Part shown: piece after piece, positions 1 to 7,615 of the stretch
Numbering within the stretch: position 1 is the first letter of the stretch
Layout of the letters: every line of letters begins with the position of its first letter
Source of the DNA: Bacteroidota bacterium
GTDB lineage: Bacteria; Bacteroidota; Bacteroidia; Bacteroidales; JAADJA01
DNA length: 64,000 nucleotides
Direction of reading: 5' to 3'
Assembly: GCA_020444515.1 (NCBI GenBank)
Contig: JAHLKX010000003.1
Coordinates: 310,001-374,000 of the forward strand
Made by a program: the position numbers and the translations under genes
Notes under the pieces: model-generated
Seen by the model: the letters and a program-made list of their open reading frames with translations, nothing else
Databases searched by the model: none
What the model was told of the DNA's origin: nothing

Positions 1-228
1 CACGTTGTTCTCAATGAATAAATTATCATTCAGGTTTCCATCGGTTTCATCAATAGCTGTCGCTCCCGGATCTACGTAGGGTGAATTCAAGAAGTTGGTT
101 ACCGTATCTGCTCCATTCAGTGTAATGATAGGGGGTACTTCATCCGTTTCCTGGCAGGAAGACAAAGCCAAGATGAAAGCCGCAATCCCAATGCCTAAAA
201 AGTATGTTAAAATGCGATATCGCTCCAT
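1..228 (-). CDS. Ig-like (DUF5011-type) lipoprotein, 3' truncated by window edge
   Basis: Read from the complement, the protein starts at the ATG at 226-228 and is open to the window edge, giving 76 codons of the N-terminus. It begins with a lipoprotein signal: basic MERYR, a hydrophobic stretch, then LSSCQ with the lipobox cysteine. It is followed by PPIITLNGADTVT and NSPYVDPGATAIDETDG, the opening strands of the Ig-like fold seen in DUF5011/HYR domains of Bacteroidota surface proteins. It lies 6 bases downstream of the MbnP-like gene on the same strand, so it is probably the last visible member of that operon. The function is unknown; a surface adhesin or binding lipoprotein is likely. Confidence 0.75.
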   Translation of the reverse strand, partial: MERYRILTYFLGIGIAAFILALSSCQETDEVPPIITLNGADTVTNFLNSPYVDPGATAIDETDGNLNDNLFIENNV

Positions 229-234
229 TTTATT

Positions 235-1041
235 CTAGTCCTTGATTTTTACAGTAAAAACGTTATGTCCGTTTTCTTTCACCATTAGCATGGCCTCCTG
301 GTTTTGCATGATATAACCTCCAAATACATCGTGATCATAAACATGTGGATCTTTGAACCATTTTTCAACGTGCATAATCATTTCTATTTCTTTTGTTTCA
401 CCGGAATTCAGATGGAATCCCGAAGCTGGTAAAGATACATTAAATTGGTTATCGATGAATCCTGTAATTGAATCAGGATAGCTGAAATAGACCTGTCCCC
501 TGCCCAAATGAAAATCAAACGGTATGGTTTGAACCGTCTGACCTTCAGGTAGCCATTTACCATTCAACTTCATGTAATGATATCCTCCGCCCAGATACTC
601 CGGCCAGAACATATCTTTTTCAGGAGGATTTACAAACATAAATGAAATATTTTTTTCAGGCACAATACCAAAAGTAAATGCAATGCTATCATAGGTCCCG
701 GGCTCAATTTTATCATAAACCTCCCAGGTTTGCGTAGCCGGAAGATCTGTATCAACGTAATGAATATCTTTCCAGTCATCAATGATCCTGGCAAAACCAT
801 CATTCCGGAACAACGTCACATCCGAAATAAAATATTGAATTTCGTTGACCATATAGGGATTGCCTGCTTCATTGACATATTTGAGTGTATCAAAGTCAAT
901 GGGCTGATCATCGATCAGGTGAGAAAAGGAAATACGAATTTTTGCGGATTGATTATCCGGCTCATCAATCGGTTCCTCACCATCACACCCCGACAGACTT
1001 AATATGATCATAACAGACATAAACAGGATCAACCTGTCCAA
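235..1041 (-). CDS. MbnP-family lipoprotein
   Basis: Lipoprotein signal MDRLILFMSVMIILSLSGC followed by a single domain resembling the MbnP family, periplasmic proteins linked to copper and methanobactin handling. Recognisable stretches are a YVNEAGNPYMV segment leading to IQYFISDVTLFRNDG, and MFWPEYLGGGYHYMKLNGKW. I choose the TTG at 1039-1041 as start: it lies 4 bases after the stop of the upstream lipoprotein gene and gives a complete signal peptide, whereas an in-frame ATG at 1018-1020 removes the charged N-terminus. A longer reading up to 1125 would overlap the upstream gene and adds no signal-like sequence. The neighbouring copper-type TonB receptor supports a metal-related role, but that is inference. 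Confidence 0.72.
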   Translation of the reverse strand: MDRLILFMSVMIILSLSGCDGEEPIDEPDNQSAKIRISFSHLIDDQPIDFDTLKYVNEAGNPYMVNEIQYFISDVTLFRNDGFARIIDDWKDIHYVDTDLPATQTWEVYDKIEPGTYDSIAFTFGIVPEKNISFMFVNPPEKDMFWPEYLGGGYHYMKLNGKWLPEGQTVQTIPFDFHLGRGQVYFSYPDSITGFIDNQFNVSLPASGFHLNSGETKEIEMIMHVEKWFKDPHVYDHDVFGGYIMQNQEAMLMVKENGHNVFTVKIKD

Positions 1042-1045
1042 TACA

Positions 1046-1405
1046 CTAGTATGGCACTGTTCCTGATATGGTAAGGTATTTAAAAGGTTCCTGAACACTT
1101 GATCCTGATTTATAAATTTTTCCATCGACCAGTATTTCCAGTCTGACCGATGATGTTGAATCCTGGTAAACCGCAGAAAGATAAACTATATCGCCCCGTT
1201 TCTTTTCCATTCCGAATTGCCATAAATCCTCTGCGCTTTCAAAATCAACGGTTTCCGAAATCAATTCATTGTCTGCATTGCGATAGGTAACGGTCGTTGA
1301 AGCAAATGCATCACTCACGCGGTACTTTACCAAAATAGTTTCATCTTCTTTATCGCAAGCGACAAACAATAGTAAAACGAAAGACAGGTATATTATTTTC
1401 TTCAT
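1046..1405 (-). CDS. MmpS-like beta-sandwich lipoprotein
   Basis: A 119-residue lipoprotein with signal MKKIIYLSFVLLLFVAC. The mature part reads as an MmpS-like beta-sandwich: VKYRVSDAFASTTVTYRNAD, then FESAEDLWQFGMEKKRGDIVY, SSVRLEILVDGKIYKSGSS and a closing TISGTVPY. That order (Y-x-V, xVTYxNADG, GDxVYLSA, IxVDGKxxxS) is what I associate with MmpS-type accessory domains, often membrane-tethered partners of transport systems. It sits 3 bases after the TonB receptor stop and 4 bases before the MbnP-like start, so it is translated with them. The similarity is by eye only; the function is not known. Confidence 0.7.
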   Translation of the reverse strand: MKKIIYLSFVLLLFVACDKEDETILVKYRVSDAFASTTVTYRNADNELISETVDFESAEDLWQFGMEKKRGDIVYLSAVYQDSTSSVRLEILVDGKIYKSGSSVQEPFKYLTISGTVPY

Positions 1406-1408
1406 GAC

Positions 1409-3772
1409 CTAAAAATTAATGAACAAATTGATGTAAAACGAACGGCCAGGTTCATACAAATTCCTGGTGCTACCGATAATATTTCGATTCAGGTGCTCAT
1501 AGTAGGCCTGGTCAAATATGTTATTGATCCCTCCTGTGATGGTAAAATGACTGTTGAATACAAAATTAAACGAAAAGCCGGCTACCGCAAATCCGGGAGT
1601 TGAAGGCTCATAAGAAGCTTCAGAAACATGGTTTTGGGAAGCCACCATCCTGACATTCATGGCCGGAACAAAACGACCTTTCAAAAACCGGTAATGTATA
1701 TTAAAAGTTGATTCCAGTGGAGGAATTTCGGTCAAAGCATCATCATAAACAATCTCATCATCCACAACCTCCCCTTGTTCATTCAGCACATATTTTACCG
1801 ACTCATCCAGGGTACCATAAGTAAAAGCGGCAAATAGCGTGGCACCCAGTTTATATTTTTCGGGTGATGAATACGAAAACTCAAATCCACGAAGCCTGGC
1901 ATTCCCGGCATTGTAAAATTGTTTAACACCCAATACATCTGCCGAAAGCGGTTTTTGCAGAGCTGGAGGTAAACGGCGGCCTGTGATGTAATTATCCAAG
2001 AAAGAATAAAATCCGTTGATTTGGAGATAACCCTTTTTACCATCCCTGAATTTCAGGGTCAGATCAATTTCATTATTGGCTTCCGGTTCAAGCTGAGGAT
2101 TACCGAGATAATCAAACTTATCATAGCCAATGGGCAGAAGAATGATAAACCGTTCTGTCATATCCGGACTCCGAATTCCACGACCGGCCGCCAGGGATAC
2201 CGAAAACTTATCATTGATCGCATAGGTGGCACCTGCACTGAAACTCAGATTTGTATAATCCGTTTTGATAGAGTCCTCACCATAGTGATAAATTTCGCCC
2301 AACATGGGATGTTTAATGGTAATCGCCTCCGATGAAGCCTGGTTGAAATCAATTCTCGCAGAAGCGATCCATTCCCACTTCCTTCTATTACCCGTATATA
2401 GAGCAAATGCACCGGTATTGTTTATATGAGCATTGTTCCAAAGCTTTTCAACTTTTACCGGTAAATTGGGCTGCATAATCATATTTTTATCTCGCCTCCC
2501 ATCTTTTTCGATACGCTCCAGATCGCCACCCAGGATCAATTCACCGGCACCTATCTTCATACCTGCTTCCGCACGACCACCGGCAGTTACAGCATTGATG
2601 ATACTGACAGCCACTACGGTATCTGAAAATGGTCGGTATTTGTTATCCATTTCGTGCCTGACATCCGATTGATATACCTTCAAATTGATGAAATTTAATA
2701 AATCACCCATGTGTTTTACCTGATAATCTGCTGACATCAATTGGGTATCATCTTTTCGCTCGTCCATGGGTAAAGTTGGGAATCGGATATCCCGGCCTTT
2801 GGATTCTTCATAAGTTAATAACAACAGATGATTTTTAAATGGTTTGACACCCAACATCCCCTTGTAATTATACTTGGAAAAGGATGACTGGACCTCCTGT
2901 CCATTGCCATCTTTATAATTGCCATAGTTTTTTCTTCCACCCGATAAAGTAATGAACCCGAGTTTATTCCCACCTGTTACAGATATTTGCTGCTTATCTC
3001 CATTCCAATTGCTTTCAAAAGCTTGCATCATCCGAACATCGACATAGGGTTTTTCAGCTGTTTCCTTTTGTTCGGTCTGCAGGTTGATCATGGCACCAAA
3101 AGACGGACCGTAACGCAAGGCATAAGGCCCTTTGATGACCTTGATTGATTCAATGTCTTCTATCTCAACATGTGCAGATGCCGGATCCATTCGATTGGGA
3201 CATCCACCCTCGATCTTTTGCCCGCCATTGAGGGTAACATTCAATTGACTGAATTTAAAACCACGCACTACCGGATCAATTTGAGTACCCCCTTTCCGTA
3301 TACCATTGATATTTTTTGATGAACGCAAATAATCGCCCACATCCCGCACCGCTTCATTTTGAAGCTGAAATTTATAGAAGTCCGTTTCCACATAGGGCAT
3401 CTTGCTAATGATCAACCTATCCGGACTGGTTTCTTTCACAACAAATTCATGCAATAACTTTACATCGGGATTGATAAAGATGTCGAGGCGCGATAGTTTA
3501 TCGGATTGAACCTCAACTGTTTTTTCAATCTGCAAAAAACCAATATGCGAAAAGGTAATGCGATGCCTACCTTCCGGCACATTGGTGAGGATAAAATATC
3601 CTGCGGTATCAGAACTGGTTCCGATAGCGCTCCCAACAATCTGCACTGTAACATTTTCAACCGGTAAACCGGAGTGATCATTGATGATTTGCCCACCTAT
3701 TTCACCGGTCGATTGTCCATGGGATTGTGAGATGATAAATATTAAAAAACTGAGTATGAGTACCCTTTTCAT
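1409..3772 (-). CDS. TonB-dependent outer-membrane receptor, OprC/NosA copper type
   Basis: The 787-residue precursor has a signal peptide ending near SHGQ (residue 20), a carboxypeptidase-regulatory-like domain at about 22-100, a TonB plug at about 120-235 (IESIKVIKGPYALRYGP) and a beta-barrel to the C-terminal aromatic FINF. The plug has GGCPNRMDPAS with C191 and M195, and the barrel has RHEMD with H373 and M375. This reproduces the CxxxM plus HxM copper site described for Pseudomonas OprC, with similar spacing between the halves. Copper import is therefore the favoured substrate call; haem or siderophore uptake is the alternative. It is the promoter-proximal gene of a minus-strand operon with MmpS-like, MbnP-like and Ig-like lipoproteins. 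Confidence 0.88.
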   Translation of the reverse strand: MKRVLILSFLIFIISQSHGQSTGEIGGQIINDHSGLPVENVTVQIVGSAIGTSSDTAGYFILTNVPEGRHRITFSHIGFLQIEKTVEVQSDKLSRLDIFINPDVKLLHEFVVKETSPDRLIISKMPYVETDFYKFQLQNEAVRDVGDYLRSSKNINGIRKGGTQIDPVVRGFKFSQLNVTLNGGQKIEGGCPNRMDPASAHVEIEDIESIKVIKGPYALRYGPSFGAMINLQTEQKETAEKPYVDVRMMQAFESNWNGDKQQISVTGGNKLGFITLSGGRKNYGNYKDGNGQEVQSSFSKYNYKGMLGVKPFKNHLLLLTYEESKGRDIRFPTLPMDERKDDTQLMSADYQVKHMGDLLNFINLKVYQSDVRHEMDNKYRPFSDTVVAVSIINAVTAGGRAEAGMKIGAGELILGGDLERIEKDGRRDKNMIMQPNLPVKVEKLWNNAHINNTGAFALYTGNRRKWEWIASARIDFNQASSEAITIKHPMLGEIYHYGEDSIKTDYTNLSFSAGATYAINDKFSVSLAAGRGIRSPDMTERFIILLPIGYDKFDYLGNPQLEPEANNEIDLTLKFRDGKKGYLQINGFYSFLDNYITGRRLPPALQKPLSADVLGVKQFYNAGNARLRGFEFSYSSPEKYKLGATLFAAFTYGTLDESVKYVLNEQGEVVDDEIVYDDALTEIPPLESTFNIHYRFLKGRFVPAMNVRMVASQNHVSEASYEPSTPGFAVAGFSFNFVFNSHFTITGGINNIFDQAYYEHLNRNIIGSTRNLYEPGRSFYINLFINF

Positions 3773-3812
3773 GTTCCCTCCTGCTTTTGAAAATATCTAG
3801 TTTTTGTGCATA

Positions 3813-3820
3813 CAAAAATA
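3813..3820 (-). promoter_or_regulatory. Candidate -7 box of the TonB receptor operon
   Basis: On the minus strand the sequence reads TATTTTTG, matching the Bacteroidota -7 consensus TAnnTTTG, about 40 bases before the receptor start. A clear TTTG -33 element at standard spacing is not visible. Confidence 0.4.
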
Positions 3821-3904
3821 AATACTTTTTATGTATCCTTCTCATGAAATGGAAGTATAAAAAGGAGATTATTCGCAATTTAGAAGCTTTTACAAATAAT
3901 TATT

Positions 3905-4126
3905 ATGGTTAAATCGATACGCAGGTACTTAATAACGGCCCTTATGATTTTAACATTTGCAACCATAGGGTTGGCTGATGCACCGCCTGATCCTGGTGGT
4001 GATCCGGGCACGGGAGGTGGAACACCGGTCGGGGGTAGCCCGATTGGAAGTGGATTCATCATCACCATGACCCTGGCAATGGTTTATGGTTCCCGGAAAG
4101 TAATCACGATGAACAAAGAAAAATAA
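3905..4126 (+). CDS. Small secreted protein with PID-CTERM-like tail
   Basis: A 73-residue protein with three parts: a signal peptide (MVKSIRRYLITALMILTFA, cleavage near LADA), a Pro/Gly-rich spacer (PPDPGGDPGTGGGTPVGGSP), and a second short hydrophobic helix followed by a basic end (FIITMTLAMVYGSRK). The PIGSG motif, hydrophobic helix, YGSRK and basic tail resemble the PID-CTERM sorting signal of small Bacteroidota proteins. It is transcribed divergently from the TonB receptor and ends before a strong hairpin, so it is a stand-alone gene. The function is unknown. Confidence 0.6.
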   Translation: MVKSIRRYLITALMILTFATIGLADAPPDPGGDPGTGGGTPVGGSPIGSGFIITMTLAMVYGSRKVITMNKEK

Positions 4127-4155
4127 TTGCACAGCATATTTAAGAGAGTTATGAG

Positions 4156-4188
4156 AAGGCTTTACATATTTTGTAAAGCCTTTCCCTG
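4156..4188 (+). terminator. Rho-independent terminator after small secreted protein
   Basis: Perfect 10-bp stem AAGGCTTTAC / GTAAAGCCTT (4156-4165 and 4173-4182) with a 7-base loop, followed by a short T-rich stretch. Confidence 0.7.
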
Positions 4189-4282
4189 TTTGTACCATTC
4201 AGTTTTTGGCATGCTAATCCTCATCAAATCTTAATTTTTCCTAAAGTATTTTAAACCTGTAAAAATGAATTGATTAAATGTG

Positions 4283-4290
4283 TAATTTTG
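4283..4290 (+). promoter_or_regulatory. -7 box for the glycogen operon
   Basis: TAATTTTG matches TAnnTTTG. Transcription would begin a few bases later, so the ATG at 4270 is upstream of the transcript and the ATG at 4321 is the start. Confidence 0.5.
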
Positions 4291-4320
4291 CACTCCATTT
4301 TTCAAAAGAATTTCATTTTT

Positions 4321-6285
4321 ATGGGTTATATTGCATTCAATAAGCATCAGCTGATCAATCTTGAATATTCGCTTAGCAGGGAATTGCTCCGGACCAACAG
4401 TGCCGGATCCTATGCCAGCACCACTATCATTGGTTGCAACACCAGAAAGTATCATGGGTTATTGGTGACCCGGCAACCACACATTGATCATCTTCATCAT
4501 GTATTTTTATCAAACCTGGATGCAACCATAATCCAGCGGAATGCAGAATTTAATCTTGGCATTCACAAATACCAGGATAACCTATACGATCCAGGTGGGC
4601 ATAAATATGCACGCGAATTCGTAGCCGATCCCATTCCGAAAATTACATACCGAGTGGGTGGTGTTGTTTTATCCGTAGAAATGGTTTTTGCGGATGATGA
4701 AGACAGAATACTATTGCGATATACCCTTTTGGATGCCCATTCACCAACCAGGCTTCGATTCAGGCCTTTGCTGGCTTTCAGAAGTGTTCATAACTTGAGT
4801 AAGTACAACGAAACCGCCAATACAAAAGCCATTGAAGTGAAAAACGGTATCAAGATCAGTATGTACAAACCCTACAAACCGGTTTACATGCAGTTCTCCC
4901 ATAAAGTCACTTATACCCATCAACCCCAATGGTATTACGGCATTGAATATACGAAAGAAAAAACCCGGGGTTATGATTACAAAGAAGACCTGTTCAATCC
5001 AGGTTATTTTGAGATTCCCATTAAAAAAGGAGATAGCATTATTTTTTCTGCGGGATTTGAAGATGCAGGCAATCGCCGACTTAATCCCTTATTTGATAAT
5101 GAAGTGAATGCGCGCATTCCCAGAGATAACTTCATCAATTGCCTGCGCAATTCGGCCCAGCAATTCATCATGGAGCAAAAGGGTAAATGGGAACTTGTTG
5201 CAGGTTACCACTGGTTCAACATTCATGGCAGAGACACATTTGTTGCCCTGCCCGGACTGACCCTACCCGAAAAAGAAAATGATCTTTTCCTTGGGATAAT
5301 TGACTCCATGGTCGGCATGATGAAAGATGTATTCTTTCCGGTTAACCGTATTGAAAGTGAACTCATTTATAACTCTGTTGATACACCTTTGTGGCTTTTC
5401 TGGTCGTTGCAGCAATATGTTTTATATACTGGTGATTATAAAACGATATGGAATAAATACAACAAGGTACTACAAAAGATTCTGGAAGGCTTCAAAAATG
5501 GAACGGCATACAATATCCACATGCTGGACAATGGTCTGCTTTATGCGGGTTACGAAAATGACGCCCTGACATGGATGAATGCACGCATTGATGACAAACC
5601 CGTTGTCGATCGAAATGGCTTGGCAGTGGAGGTCAATGCATTGTGGTACAACGCCATCCTGTTTTATGCTGAATTACTTGAAAAAAACGGCGTGACCAAA
5701 TCAACGAAAGATTGGTTAAAGATTGTTGAAAAAATTGAATTCAGTTTTACAGATACCTTCTGGGATGAAAAAGAAGGGTATCTGGCTGATGTTGTCAGAG
5801 GTGATTACAGGGACAAGGCCGTTCGACCCAACCAGGTCTTTGCTACATCACTTCCCTTTTCGCCCATTTCTGACGATTTAAAATATCTTATTTTACACAA
5901 AATAGAAAAGGAATTGCTCACACCCAGAGGGCTGCGCACCTTATCACCCAAAAACCCCGATTACCAGGGCGTTTATGGTGGTAACATCGACCAGCGTGAT
6001 CGCAGTTATCACCAGGGATCTGTATTTCCCTGGCTTTTGGGTCATTTTGCTGAAGGATACCTTCGATTGCATGGTCAATCCGGTTATGGATTCATCCGCA
6101 GATTAATCGATGGAATGGAAGCTGAAATGACAGAAGGCGGCATCGGGACTATTTCAGAACTTTATTACGGAACGCCACCCCACAGAGGAAAAGGTGCCAT
6201 TTCACAGGCCTGGAGCGTTGCCGAAATACTGAGAATAAATGATTTGTTGAATAAATATCAAAATAATACCGACCAGAACAAATGA
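4321..6285 (+). CDS. Glycogen debranching enzyme (amylo-alpha-1,6-glucosidase, GH133)
   Basis: A 654-residue cytoplasmic enzyme that hydrolyses alpha-1,6 branch points of glycogen. The N-terminal bacterial GDE domain (about 15-230) starts NLEYSLSRELLRTNSAGSYA with NTRKYHGLL. The C-terminal (alpha/alpha)6 domain (about 285-645) has GYHWFNIHGRDTFVALPGL with D305, DALTWMNARIDDKPVVDR and GNIDQRDRSYHQGSVFPWLL, all conserved in the family. The start at 4321 is used because the -7 box at 4283-4290 lies between it and the upstream ATG, and because the family N-terminus begins there. The stop overlaps the GT4 start (ATGA), indicating translational coupling. Confidence 0.93.
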   Translation: MGYIAFNKHQLINLEYSLSRELLRTNSAGSYASTTIIGCNTRKYHGLLVTRQPHIDHLHHVFLSNLDATIIQRNAEFNLGIHKYQDNLYDPGGHKYAREFVADPIPKITYRVGGVVLSVEMVFADDEDRILLRYTLLDAHSPTRLRFRPLLAFRSVHNLSKYNETANTKAIEVKNGIKISMYKPYKPVYMQFSHKVTYTHQPQWYYGIEYTKEKTRGYDYKEDLFNPGYFEIPIKKGDSIIFSAGFEDAGNRRLNPLFDNEVNARIPRDNFINCLRNSAQQFIMEQKGKWELVAGYHWFNIHGRDTFVALPGLTLPEKENDLFLGIIDSMVGMMKDVFFPVNRIESELIYNSVDTPLWLFWSLQQYVLYTGDYKTIWNKYNKVLQKILEGFKNGTAYNIHMLDNGLLYAGYENDALTWMNARIDDKPVVDRNGLAVEVNALWYNAILFYAELLEKNGVTKSTKDWLKIVEKIEFSFTDTFWDEKEGYLADVVRGDYRDKAVRPNQVFATSLPFSPISDDLKYLILHKIEKELLTPRGLRTLSPKNPDYQGVYGGNIDQRDRSYHQGSVFPWLLGHFAEGYLRLHGQSGYGFIRRLIDGMEAEMTEGGIGTISELYYGTPPHRGKGAISQAWSVAEILRINDLLNKYQNNTDQNK

Positions 6286-7583
6286 AAGTACTAATGTTTG
6301 GATGGGAATTCCCTCCACACATAACCGGAGGATTAGGAACTGCTTGTTATGGCATGACCAAAGGCTTGCTAAAACAAGGCGCGGAAGTCTTTTTTGTGGT
6401 TCCCAAAGCCTATGGTGATGAAGATCAACGTGCAGTTAGACTGGTCAATGCCAGCGATGTAGCGATAGATGTCCATGATGCTGAATTCATGGAATTTACA
6501 AAAAACCTGACGTACATGGAAATAGGATCCAACCTGGTTCCTTATCTCGATCCTGAAGAGTTTAAAAAACTATCTTCGGAAAGTCAAACAGAGCGAGCGA
6601 TGCGCCAAAAGTCAGTTTTCTCACGAAAATACGAGTTCTCTGGTAAATATGGCCAAAGCCTGATGGAGGAAATCACCCGTTATGCCCTTGTAGCTGGTGC
6701 CATTGCATCTCAATATGAATTTGATGTAATTCACGCTCATGACTGGCTCACGTATTATGCCGGTATCGCTGCCCAAAAAGTCAGTGGAAAACCACTCGTG
6801 GCCCATATCCACGCAACGGAGTTTGATCGAACAGGCGAAAATGTAAACAGCATCATCTACGATATTGAACGGACCGGTATGATGGCTGCCGATCGCGTGA
6901 TTGCAGTTAGCAATCTCACCCGAAAAGTGGTCATTGAAAAATATGGTATCACTGCCGATAAAGTCTTTACCGTGCACAATGCCATTGAACCGGTTGAAAA
7001 ACCCGAGAGTGTTTTAAACACCAAAAAGGCAGTCAAAGAAAAAGTGGTGACTTTTTTGGGTCGTATTACCTTTCAAAAAGGTCCGGAATATTTTATTGAA
7101 ACGGCTCATCGCATATTGCAGCGTGATCGCAATGTGCGATTCATTATGGCAGGTTCCGGCGATATGCTTAATAAAATGATCCGAAGGGTTGCCCAATTAA
7201 AAATTGCCGATCGTTTTCATTTTACAGGATTCCTGAAAGGAGAAGATGTGGACCGGATGTTTGCCCTGAGTGATGTTTTTGTGATGCCATCTGTTTCAGA
7301 ACCATTCGGGCTGGTTCCTCTGGAAGCCATGCGAACCAACGTACCGGTAATTGTTTCAAAACAATCAGGAGTAGCTGAAGTTTTAAAACATGCCATCAAG
7401 GTCGATTTTTGGGATGTCCATGGAACCGCTGATGCCATTTGGGGTTTATTGCATTACAAAGGACTCACCGATACATTTATTAAATACGGTAAAGATGAAG
7501 TAGATAGCCTTAAATGGGAGCACGCTGCTGTAAAGATCATGGATGTCTATCGCGATGCCGTTAACCATACAAGAAGAAAATAA
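6282..7583 (+). CDS. GT4-family glycosyltransferase, likely glycogen synthase
   Basis: A 433-residue GT-B fold enzyme. The N-terminal Rossmann domain opens MKVLMFGWEFPPHITGGLGT, the glycine-rich acceptor loop of GT4/GT5 synthases, and has DVIHAHDWLTYYAG. The C-terminal domain has VTFLGRITFQKGPEYF and the EX7E nucleotide-sugar motif EPFGLVPLE (E340 and E348). It starts inside the debranching stop codon and is followed by a GH57 amylase, so elongation of a glucan from a nucleotide-glucose donor is the most likely job. A separate GT3 synthase occurs in the fusion protein downstream, so this one may be specialised, for example in making oligosaccharide primers; that is inference. Confidence 0.85.
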   Translation: MKVLMFGWEFPPHITGGLGTACYGMTKGLLKQGAEVFFVVPKAYGDEDQRAVRLVNASDVAIDVHDAEFMEFTKNLTYMEIGSNLVPYLDPEEFKKLSSESQTERAMRQKSVFSRKYEFSGKYGQSLMEEITRYALVAGAIASQYEFDVIHAHDWLTYYAGIAAQKVSGKPLVAHIHATEFDRTGENVNSIIYDIERTGMMAADRVIAVSNLTRKVVIEKYGITADKVFTVHNAIEPVEKPESVLNTKKAVKEKVVTFLGRITFQKGPEYFIETAHRILQRDRNVRFIMAGSGDMLNKMIRRVAQLKIADRFHFTGFLKGEDVDRMFALSDVFVMPSVSEPFGLVPLEAMRTNVPVIVSKQSGVAEVLKHAIKVDFWDVHGTADAIWGLLHYKGLTDTFIKYGKDEVDSLKWEHAAVKIMDVYRDAVNHTRRK

Positions 7584-7615
7584 CCAACTATAACGAAAAC
7601 CGAATTCTATACAAT

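Noticed and set aside
730-1002. A 90-codon plus-strand open frame inside the MbnP-like gene
   Set aside because: Antisense to a lipoprotein with a clear family fit; the reading has no recognisable feature.
4270-4320. Upstream ATG for the debranching enzyme
   Set aside because: The -7 box at 4283-4290 lies after it, and the 17 extra residues are not part of the family N-terminus.
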